DNA from: Fibrobacter sp. UWB13
GTDB taxonomy: Bacteria; Fibrobacterota; Fibrobacteria; Fibrobacterales; Fibrobacteraceae
Assembly (NCBI RefSeq): GCF_900177805.1
Contig: NZ_FXAX01000002.1
Location: 186,001 to 250,000, forward strand
Reading direction: 5' to 3'
Length of the DNA stretch: 64,000 nucleotides
Below the pieces are notes generated by a model. That model saw only the letters and a program-made list of their open reading frames with translations. It ran no database searches and was not told the origin of the DNA. A program made the position numbers and the translations under genes. Positions 46,775-53,391 of this stretch are shown in pieces. The first letter of the stretch is position 1. Each line of letters starts with the position of its first letter.

Positions 46775-47074
46775 ATGGGATTTGCATCACTTTCATTCGG
46801 TGTTGTACCGAATATAATCACAAACAATACAATAAACAAAAAAGACTTGAACTCACTCGCAAAACGTTTTGAGAAAGTCGTATTCAAAGACATATTCGAA
46901 GGTTTCGGTTTAAGTTTCAACTATGAGAACGATTTCGCCGATGAAATCGTATCATCCTTCAAATTAGAACCTTTTGACGACGTACCTGCAGAAAAGCCCG
47001 TTGAGTTTACCGCTCCAGGTTTTGAAGGCGAGTTTGGCGATGGTGCAGATGCTAAAGGCGACGGAGTCGTCTAA
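46775..47074 (+). CDS. small unknown protein with acidic glycine-rich C-terminus
   Basis: 99 residues. The N-terminal ~20 residues are mildly hydrophobic (GFASLSFGVVPNIITNN) but lack the charge pattern of a signal peptide. The middle is a charged helix (LNSLAKRFEKVVFKDIFEGF). The end is acidic and flexible (DDVPAEKPVEF ... GEFGDGADAKGDGVV). CGGAGATAAAAACT gives a good Shine-Dalgarno. I do not recognise the family. It lies between the vWA-like and WXG100-like genes, 23 bases before the latter. Acidic C-terminal tails are common in chaperone- or adaptor-like partners, but that is only a suggestion. Confidence 0.7.
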   Translation: MGFASLSFGVVPNIITNNTINKKDLNSLAKRFEKVVFKDIFEGFGLSFNYENDFADEIVSSFKLEPFDDVPAEKPVEFTAPGFEGEFGDGADAKGDGVV

Positions 47075-47097
47075 TATTCAAGCAAGAAGGAGTTTAT

Positions 47098-47370
47098 ATG
47101 TCCATGAACGTTGCCGCAAATCCAGATGAAATCATCCGATTCGCAAATCAGCTCCAAAGTTATATTGAGCACCTGCAAGAAGAAACATCATCCATTTCTT
47201 CAGCCTACAATCAAGTCGGCAACGAATGGTCCGACGGCAAGTACGCAGAACTAGGCGAAGCACTCGATGCCATGAGAAGCCAAATGCAGGCTTTCTGTGA
47301 AAAAGCAGAAGAACAAATTCCGCATTTGCATAACATGGCGGAACGATTGTACGAATACCAGCAAAGCTAG
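47098..47370 (+). CDS. WXG100/ESAT-6-like helical hairpin protein
   Basis: 90 residues, predicted as two long amphipathic helices joined by a turn with W44-S-D-G47 (VGNEWSDGKYAEL). That is the layout of WXG100 proteins, with the Trp in the turn and about 40 residues on each side. The classic W-x-G is changed to W-x-x-G here. Such proteins are substrates or co-effectors of type VII secretion and are docked by FtsK/SpoIIIE-type ATPases; such an ATPase is encoded two genes downstream. GAAGGAG precedes the ATG. Finding it in a diderm Fibrobacter-type genome is unusual. Cys67 is the only cysteine. Confidence 0.72.
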   Translation: MSMNVAANPDEIIRFANQLQSYIEHLQEETSSISSAYNQVGNEWSDGKYAELGEALDAMRSQMQAFCEKAEEQIPHLHNMAERLYEYQQS

Positions 47371-47378
47371 GCTCAATC

Positions 47379-47588
47379 TTGTTTCATGATGCAATAAATA
47401 GTACCCACCGGTACATGAATCATTTTACGGAAAACGTCAAGGAAGGAACTTTTGCAAGTTCCTTTCCTGTTGATGTCATCGAAAAGATTATTGAAGAAGA
47501 AACTGAACTGCAAAAAGCGTATGACGAAGGCCAGCAAAAGACCATGCGAATTGACCAGCTGCTGAGCGAACTGAGGGCCATGGTATAG
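47379..47588 (+). CDS. very small helical protein between the WXG100-like and FtsK-like genes
   Basis: 69 residues if the TTG at 47379 is used, or 57 from the ATG at 47415; neither start has a convincing Shine-Dalgarno. The second half is a charged helix (VIEKIIEEETELQKAYDEGQ ... IDQLLSELRAMV). It fills the gap exactly and ends 12 bases before the ATPase start. It may be a second, shortened helical partner of the WXG100-like protein. An inverted repeat (47443-47464) lies inside the gene and could hide or expose the region in the mRNA. Confidence 0.55.
   Translation: MFHDAINSTHRYMNHFTENVKEGTFASSFPVDVIEKIIEEETELQKAYDEGQQKTMRIDQLLSELRAMV
47443..47464. repeat. perfect inverted repeat inside the small gene
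   Basis: AAGGAACTT-TTGC-AAGTTCCTT, a 9-base-pair stem with a 4-base loop. No T-run follows, so it is not a normal terminator. It sits between the WXG100-like gene and the ATPase gene and could adjust their ratio. Confidence 0.6.
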
Positions 47589-47600
47589 GAGATTTATTTC

Positions 47601-50270
47601 ATGAAAAATTCCATAATAGAGATTTTCAGAAATATGGACGAGGCTTTTAGCAAGCATCACCAGGCATGCAAAGCAATCACTTCGCAATATGGAGAAAGAC
47701 CTACAGGCGCCAAGCTCCAAGAAAGAAATGAAAAGGTCAAGTTAGCGAACCAAATATACGACGACGGAATAAAACTCCTCCCCAACATCGATTCTCTGTG
47801 TTCGGAAATTCGAAGTAAGCAACCTATTCTGAAAAAATTATCAAAATCATTCATAAACGAAACCTTTGACATTCCCGACAGCATCGCACTTGGATTATAT
47901 ACCTTTAAATCCAATTACCTCAAACACAAATCAAACGGAATCGATACCGATGAAATAAATGTTCCACACATGCATCGGTTCCCCATTGAAAAGCCAATGT
48001 ACATCGAAAACATCAAGGAACAAGCGCATCTTTTTCAAAAAATTATGCTTCGTTTGATGTTCACACTCCCGATGGACAGGCAAGAGTATTACGTCTATGA
48101 TCCTGTCGGACTTGGCGACATCGTAATGAATTTCAACCTTCTTTTCAAGAACGAAAAGTTGTTTCCACAAAAGAAGGTCATGACAAGCCAAGCAGACCTT
48201 AAGGAAGCCCTTAAAAAAGTCAAGGAATACATTAATTCCTTGAACGAAACCGCATTTAGCCCCACGGAAGGCATCACAGATTGGCTTAGCTACAACAGGC
48301 GAATACTCGAGGATTCCTCTGATTCCGAAAAAAAGAAATTGTTGCCTTACAAGGTGTTCATTTTCTCGGATATCGCCAATGAAATGGACCAGGAATGCTT
48401 TGACATGATCAAGGTCATCATTAACCAAAGCGCCAAATGCGGACTTTTGGTGATGTTCTCTTTTAATGAAGACTTGCTCCATTCCGAAGACCGAGTGTAT
48501 AGTCGCCGAAGACTCGAAGTTCAGCGAATTGTAAACGAAAGCATGGCTCTGCACAAAATGGTCGATGAGCCTGACGAAATCAAGGGTTTCAAGATTATCA
48601 AAGTAGCTCCAACCGGAGAAGATTTTCCGTCACCGCAAAAGTTAGGCGAATGTTTACGAGCATTGGATAAAGCAGTATCGGAACGTTCCAAGACAATGTT
48701 TGCATTTGACGATTTGCTGTCCGAAAAGAATCGAGCCGCAGGAAATTCCACGGAAGGCTTAAGCATTCCTGTAGGCTTTACGACTTCTGGTGGGCAAAAT
48801 GTTTCTATGGAAATTGGAGACGCAACACCTCACTTTTTAGTCGGTGGCATTACGGGTTCTGGAAAATCCAATTTCTTGCACGTTTTGATCATGAGTGCCT
48901 GTTGGAAATACACTCCAGACCAAATGGAACTTTACCTTTTGGACTTCAAAGAAGGTGTTGAATTCAAACAATACGGCGATGAAAAACTAGCCAACGTAAA
49001 GCTCGTAGCCACAGAAGCCAATACAGAATTTGGCGTCAAAGTTTTGGAACATCTAGATAAATTACGAAAAGAGCGATACGCGGAATTCAAAAAAAATTTA
49101 TGTAAGGATATCAAGGCGTACAATAGCGAGCCTAAAAAGAAGATGCCACGTATTCTAGTGATTATCGATGAATTCCAAGTCCTTTTTGACGGAACACAAA
49201 AAGACCGCACCATGGAAATGTTCATTATGCTTGCAAAGCAAGGACGAGCCTGCGGCATTCACATGGTACTTTCAACACAGTCTCTCAAGGGATTGGAATT
49301 TGGCAATGCGGCAAACCAGTTTGGCGGGCGAATCGCACTTAAGTGTTCTGCCGACGATTCAAAATTATTGCTAGGCGGCATATCTTCTAACAACGAAGAA
49401 GCTTCTGAACTAACGATTCCCTACGGAATTATGAATGTTTCGCAAGGGAGTATTGCAGGGAACATCAAGTTCGCCATTCCATGTGCGGTCGCATCAGACC
49501 CGGCAAAGAACCCGGTTCTCCCGAAAATCAAGATTATTAACGGAAATAAAGTTAATTCTTCAATCAAGATTTACAATGGTCCTGAATTTCCGTCTTTCCC
49601 AAACGAGGACGAATTTACAGCACACAACAAAGTGTCTGTATTACTAGGCGAGACTATCGATATTGATTCGGAAAGAAATCGTATTGAATTAACCAATAAG
49701 CCCGACAACAACATCCTCATTTGCGGTCGCGACGAGCAAATGAAAGTCAGCATGCTCAACTCTGTTATACTTTCGGCACTGCATTGCAATCGTATTGACG
49801 AGTGCGTGTATATCGGAGATGACGACGCATATTACGAAGAGTTTATTCGCGCCGGTAAAATCATCCACTTTGAATCCATTGTTGATTTTATTCAGGCACA
49901 TAAAGACAACTGGTTTGATAAACGCCGAATTGTCATATTAGACAATTGCAACTTAAAAAGGACTATATCGTTCTCATTCCCATTGTCCGATTACCCGAAG
50001 GACGAAAACAAAACAGCATTTATTCCATTCTGGTTTGACTGTTGTAAAAACGGATCCTTCATTATCGCTTTCTATGACAGAGCAAAATCCCTTAAAGATT
50101 ATGGAATTGACATTAACGCATTCAGTTATAGAATCGGATATGAACTGAATGGCGATGAAATGAATGAAGTGCTTTCTAACCGCGCACCAAACAAGATTGA
50201 TTGCAAGGGGAAAGCCTTCATGTCCTATAATTTGGAAATCAAATGGTGGTTTAAGCCATTCATGAAATAA
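47601..50270 (+). CDS. soluble FtsK/SpoIIIE-like ATPase with a second degenerate ATPase domain
   Basis: 889 residues. The N-terminal ~360 residues are helical and contain no transmembrane segment, unlike EccC/EssC or FtsK. The first motor domain (about 385-650) has Walker A GGITGSGKSNFLH (415-427), Walker B RILVIIDEFQ (about 517-526) and the FtsK-like LAKQGRACGIHMVLSTQ. A second domain (about 700-860) keeps the fold outline but has lost Walker A (ILICGRDEQMKVSML); RRIVILDNCN replaces Walker B. Tandem motors with a degenerate C-terminal one resemble type VII ATPases, where it docks WXG100 cargo. GGAGATTTATTTC precedes the ATG. It probably drives transfer or remodelling of the WXG100-like and UDG-like partners. 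Confidence 0.88.
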   Translation: MKNSIIEIFRNMDEAFSKHHQACKAITSQYGERPTGAKLQERNEKVKLANQIYDDGIKLLPNIDSLCSEIRSKQPILKKLSKSFINETFDIPDSIALGLYTFKSNYLKHKSNGIDTDEINVPHMHRFPIEKPMYIENIKEQAHLFQKIMLRLMFTLPMDRQEYYVYDPVGLGDIVMNFNLLFKNEKLFPQKKVMTSQADLKEALKKVKEYINSLNETAFSPTEGITDWLSYNRRILEDSSDSEKKKLLPYKVFIFSDIANEMDQECFDMIKVIINQSAKCGLLVMFSFNEDLLHSEDRVYSRRRLEVQRIVNESMALHKMVDEPDEIKGFKIIKVAPTGEDFPSPQKLGECLRALDKAVSERSKTMFAFDDLLSEKNRAAGNSTEGLSIPVGFTTSGGQNVSMEIGDATPHFLVGGITGSGKSNFLHVLIMSACWKYTPDQMELYLLDFKEGVEFKQYGDEKLANVKLVATEANTEFGVKVLEHLDKLRKERYAEFKKNLCKDIKAYNSEPKKKMPRILVIIDEFQVLFDGTQKDRTMEMFIMLAKQGRACGIHMVLSTQSLKGLEFGNAANQFGGRIALKCSADDSKLLLGGISSNNEEASELTIPYGIMNVSQGSIAGNIKFAIPCAVASDPAKNPVLPKIKIINGNKVNSSIKIYNGPEFPSFPNEDEFTAHNKVSVLLGETIDIDSERNRIELTNKPDNNILICGRDEQMKVSMLNSVILSALHCNRIDECVYIGDDDAYYEEFIRAGKIIHFESIVDFIQAHKDNWFDKRRIVILDNCNLKRTISFSFPLSDYPKDENKTAFIPFWFDCCKNGSFIIAFYDRAKSLKDYGIDINAFSYRIGYELNGDEMNEVLSNRAPNKIDCKGKAFMSYNLEIKWWFKPFMK

Positions 50271-50284
50271 GAGAATAAAGACAA

Positions 50285-51373
50285 ATGGGAAGAAATGTTG
50301 TAACAGACCTGAGAATATTTCAGGAAACTTGTAATGATATCCGAAATAACGAATCCTTAGTACAGGAAGCGTGTTCCCGTAGCTTGTCCGAATCCCAGCA
50401 AAAATTAGAAGAGACCCAACAAGAACTAGCTCACAGTAATCAACTTTTGCAAGAAGCAATTGCCGAAGAGATGCGCAGATTGGCAATTATGCAGGAATGC
50501 GAAGCCGAAGTCCAGGCGGCTGCGGCAGGACTTCCAGAAACAGCCGGTTGGTACGCAGACGCACAAAGGCGTTTAGCAATTGCCACTGCAGAATATGAAA
50601 AAGCTGTAGCTCACCGAATGCTCATGGAACAGCGCGTCGCCCTAGCGGAGCAATGCGTTTCAATGGCATCCAAGATGGTCGAAACGCTCATCACCAAATA
50701 CAATTACGGTCAAAATCAAATCAGCCATTATTCATCGGAAGGAATTAATCGGTTAAGCCAAGCCGATAGAGCTACAACAGAATATGTGTATGAAACGGTC
50801 AATATCGCTAATGCCAATGTAACGACACACCAATCAACCGACGCGAAAGTACAATATAATGTGTATAGTGAAAATTTAGGGAAAGAGGTTGTTTGTCTCG
50901 GATCTGTACCCGGTCAACACGAAGCTCAGGCGGGTCGCCCTTTTTCTGGTCAATCCGGGAAAAATTTGGAAGTCATACTCTCAAACTTAAATTACAATGG
51001 AAAGCCTTTATCAAGAGCAAAGGTTTCCATTGATAATAGTTGGGATAGTCCTCTTTGGATGGGAGAGCATGGTGTAACAGAAGCCCCGCTTAAGCAAGTC
51101 TGTAGTGATTCAAATTTGTCTAGACTCAATAACGAGATTGGAAAAAATACAAAGATTGTTATTGCTTTTGGGGACAATGCCTACGCTGCCGCAGAAGCTT
51201 TAAAAGCAAAATACAATTTGAAATTTGCAATCATAAAAACAGACCATCCTAGTATGGCTCATATAAACAGAACATACAAATCGCTGAAGGCAACAGAACA
51301 AGAACGTAATCTAGATCGATTAAGTCAAATGGCAGACAATATCAAAAAATCGTCTGGCGGTTTGCTGACCTAA
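50285..51373 (+). CDS. coiled-coil protein with C-terminal uracil-DNA-glycosylase-superfamily domain
   Basis: 362 residues. Residues about 20-165 form a long charged coiled coil (SESQQKLEETQQEL, AEYEKAVAHRMLMEQRVALA). Residues about 200-345 match the family 4/5 uracil-DNA glycosylase outline: GSVPGQHEAQAGRPFSGQSG at 206-225 (G-x-x-P-G...E...G-x-P-F-x-G), SIDNSW around N251, KIVIAFGDNAYAAAE at 290-304 and DHPSMAH at 320-326. The usual Fe-S cysteines of family 4 are not evident. The order of coiled-coil then enzyme resembles secreted effectors of type VII systems. Alternatively it is an intracellular anti-phage base-excision enzyme. It follows the ATPase gene after 14 bases and is last in the cassette. 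Confidence 0.78.
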   Translation: MGRNVVTDLRIFQETCNDIRNNESLVQEACSRSLSESQQKLEETQQELAHSNQLLQEAIAEEMRRLAIMQECEAEVQAAAAGLPETAGWYADAQRRLAIATAEYEKAVAHRMLMEQRVALAEQCVSMASKMVETLITKYNYGQNQISHYSSEGINRLSQADRATTEYVYETVNIANANVTTHQSTDAKVQYNVYSENLGKEVVCLGSVPGQHEAQAGRPFSGQSGKNLEVILSNLNYNGKPLSRAKVSIDNSWDSPLWMGEHGVTEAPLKQVCSDSNLSRLNNEIGKNTKIVIAFGDNAYAAAEALKAKYNLKFAIIKTDHPSMAHINRTYKSLKATEQERNLDRLSQMADNIKKSSGGLLT

Positions 51374-51451
51374 GTGCTTTTTATATATTATTTGCAGATG
51401 ACAGGGTGGCAGACCAGCCCACCTAAGATAAAAAAGAAAGGTCTAAGATGA

Positions 51452-51490
51452 GCCGTATTTCGCTATATATGTGAAATACGGCCTTTTTTA
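51452..51490 (+). terminator. strong intrinsic terminator of the vWA/FtsK cassette
   Basis: GCCGTATTTC / GAAATACGGC, a perfect 10-base-pair stem with an 11-base loop, then CTTTTTTA. Upstream, GGTGG/CCACC at about 51404-51423 forms another small stem. Confidence 0.9.
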
Positions 51491-51512
51491 TTTTGAGGAA
51501 AAACTTTATAAC

Positions 51513-51548
51513 AAAAAAGAGCGTCCCCGAAGCCAGGGAGCGCTCTTG
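51513..51548 (-). terminator. intrinsic terminator of the CE1 gene at 51575
   Basis: AAGAGCG-TCCC / GGGA-GCGCTCTT with one bulge; in the minus direction it is followed by a run of six T. Confidence 0.8.
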
Positions 51549-51574
51549 GAGAGAGAACGAAACTTTTTAGCCTT

Positions 51575-53062
51575 TTACCGATCCACCGGCAACATGAACG
51601 AGCGTGTTTTGCTACGCAAGATGTAAACGCCCTTGCCAAAGCCAGCGTTTTTCATCGTTTTTTGCATGTTCGGCACGTCGTTTTCGATGATTTCGACAAA
51701 TCCGAGGCGTTTGCCCGCAAGGTTATAGACACCGAACTTGCCAGCGGTAGTTGAGAGGCGAAGTGCCGTCGTTAAACCAACTGAAGGTTCCGCAATTTTC
51801 TTGAGCGTGACATTATCGAGCGTGAGCGTACCCGTCGAGGCGCCCGCATTGAAACTCAAACGAGAATCTTTATCGGTTGCGGCAGTCATCTGGAACTGGA
51901 AAGAATACTTCTTGGATTCCGTGCCGAGTTCGAAATTTGCCTTTTCGGTGAGGTAACTTGCCCACGGATCCGTGTGCTGTTCCACATTCACTTCGAGCGT
52001 GCGGGAGGCGCCAGCGCTAGCATCAAAGCTCACTTCGTACCACTGGCCTTTTTCGAGATGCAAGTCGTGCTGGATGAGCTGCACTTGGTAATTCTGGTCG
52101 CCAACGGCGGTGATGTTAAAATTGTACTTGCCGTTTTTCACATCGCCTGTTGCGGCGGCGCTACCGTGAGTCTGCAAAGTCCAGGCGACATCGGTCGAAT
52201 CAAAGCCGCCGTTGAAAATGCTGTCGCGGTCGGTCGGCACCTGAATTGGCGGCGGAAGCGAAGAGCCGTCCAGCGAATAATTCTTGACAAAATTCCAGAT
52301 TTCAACGCTCGTGTTGACACTGACCGCCTCGTCCATGGAATACCAGTGGCCCTTGCCTGCAATGGTGAGCAAGCGGACTTCGACGTTATCCTTGCAGCCG
52401 CTCCAGACTTCGAGAGAGGCGGCAGAACCCGGCTTGCTTGATGGATACGGCTTTGTGACCTTGGAACTTGAAGAGCACTTCTGCGCAGAAACCCAGCCCT
52501 TGAGGGTATTCACGGTGCTGTTGTAATTCACCACGTCATCGGAAGTGCCGTGGGTATGCATAATCGGCATGGCGCGCTTGGGCGAGTTCACGCCACCGCC
52601 ACCGGAAACCGGGGCAATGGCCGCAATCATATCGCCCATCTTGTTTGCCGCATGGTAGCTCATCATGCCGCCCATCGAGAATCCCGAAACGTAAACGCGA
52701 TTTTTGTCGATGCCGTACTTGTTGTACATTTCGTTGATAATCGCCTTGAGGAAATTGATGTCCTTGTCGCCACCGATGTCCCATGCCTTATTTTGGCCGT
52801 TCGGGAACACGACCACAAAGCGGGCCGTATCGGCAATCGGTTCCCACTTGGCAGCGTTCTGCTGATACGGGGCATCCTGATTCATGCCGTGCATCTGGAT
52901 AATAAGCGGACGGCCCTTTTCGATATTTCTCGGAGCATACACATTCATGGTACGGTTCGTGCCGTTCACATTAATGTTGTCTGCAAATGAAAAAGTGGTG
53001 AGACTCGCCAATACGGCAAGAGAAAGGACGCAATGCGCCTTCTTAAAAATTTTACCAAACAT
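51575..53062 (-). CDS. CE1-type esterase (feruloyl/acetylxylan esterase or PHB-depolymerase-like) with CBM and C-terminal module
   Basis: 495 residues. Signal peptide about 1-27 (TTFSFA-DNI). The alpha/beta-hydrolase domain (about 30-265) has nucleophile S129 in SGFSMGGMM, an acid in GTSDD (about 175-176) and H239 in GKGHWYSMDE. The family covers feruloyl and acetyl xylan esterases and PHB depolymerases; here xylan ester removal is the likely job. A jelly-roll domain like CBM4/22 follows (about 285-425; FNGGFDSTDVAWTLQTHG), then the shared tail (FGVYNLAGKRLGFVEI ... GVYILRSKTRS). AAGGAG precedes the ATG. A degenerate operator lies at about 53139-53156. Confidence 0.88.
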   Translation of the reverse strand: MFGKIFKKAHCVLSLAVLASLTTFSFADNINVNGTNRTMNVYAPRNIEKGRPLIIQMHGMNQDAPYQQNAAKWEPIADTARFVVVFPNGQNKAWDIGGDKDINFLKAIINEMYNKYGIDKNRVYVSGFSMGGMMSYHAANKMGDMIAAIAPVSGGGGVNSPKRAMPIMHTHGTSDDVVNYNSTVNTLKGWVSAQKCSSSSKVTKPYPSSKPGSAASLEVWSGCKDNVEVRLLTIAGKGHWYSMDEAVSVNTSVEIWNFVKNYSLDGSSLPPPIQVPTDRDSIFNGGFDSTDVAWTLQTHGSAAATGDVKNGKYNFNITAVGDQNYQVQLIQHDLHLEKGQWYEVSFDASAGASRTLEVNVEQHTDPWASYLTEKANFELGTESKKYSFQFQMTAATDKDSRLSFNAGASTGTLTLDNVTLKKIAEPSVGLTTALRLSTTAGKFGVYNLAGKRLGFVEIIENDVPNMQKTMKNAGFGKGVYILRSKTRSFMLPVDR

Positions 53063-53138
53063 TCCTCTACTCCTTGAGGTTTATTTCCCATTTTACCTAT
53101 GAAGAAAATACCTTTTGGATTGGCGATTATCACTTAGC

Positions 53139-53156
53139 GGTAAACATTTTCCATTG
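53139..53156 (+). promoter_or_regulatory. degenerate operator-like site upstream of CE1
   Basis: GGTAAACATTTTCCATTG shares ACATTTT and the flanking pattern with the better sites and is 77 bp from the ATG at 53062. A -10-like TAAAAT (minus strand) lies about 44 bp further on. It is kept because the spacing fits. Confidence 0.3.
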
Positions 53157-53198
53157 CGGTTTTGACAATGGGTTGAGAGGAGGAAATGTGTAATAGGA

Positions 53199-53372
53199 GT
53201 GTTTACAGAACACAAAAACGGTCAGGATATACACGCTTAAAAATACTTGCGTATTTCAGCGTGTGCATCCTGACCTTGGGGGTGTTTACAGAACACAAAA
53301 CGGGCTGGAAATGCATATTTGAAAACATCGTTTTCAATATGCGCTTCCAGCCCTTGGGGGTGTTTGAGGAAC
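53199..53372. repeat. tandem structured hairpin modules with conserved ends and different stems
   Basis: GTGTTTACAGAACAC at 53199-53213 recurs exactly at 53282-53296 and partly at 53360-53372. Each copy is followed by AAAA(A)C and a long hairpin: GGTCAGGAT...ATCCTGACC (53220-53275) in the first, GGGCTGGAA...TTCCAGCCC (53302-53353) in the second. CTTGGGG(G) closes each. The stems differ in sequence, yet in both the 9-bp outer stem is followed by an A/C mismatch and a T/G wobble before an inner stem. The modules fill most of the 329-base gap between the GH43 stop and the CE1 start. They may act as terminators of the GH43 gene. Confidence 0.75.
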
Positions 53373-53391
53373 TATGAATAAACTATAGAGA

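Noticed and set aside
46226-51373. Canonical type VII secretion locus
   Set aside because: The WXG100-like and FtsK-like genes fit, but no membrane components are encoded and the ATPase lacks membrane helices, so a standard system cannot be claimed.
53199-53372. Possible CRISPR or integron attC array
   Set aside because: Only two full modules exist, the interior is self-complementary, and no Cas or integrase gene is nearby. Kept instead as a structured repeat.
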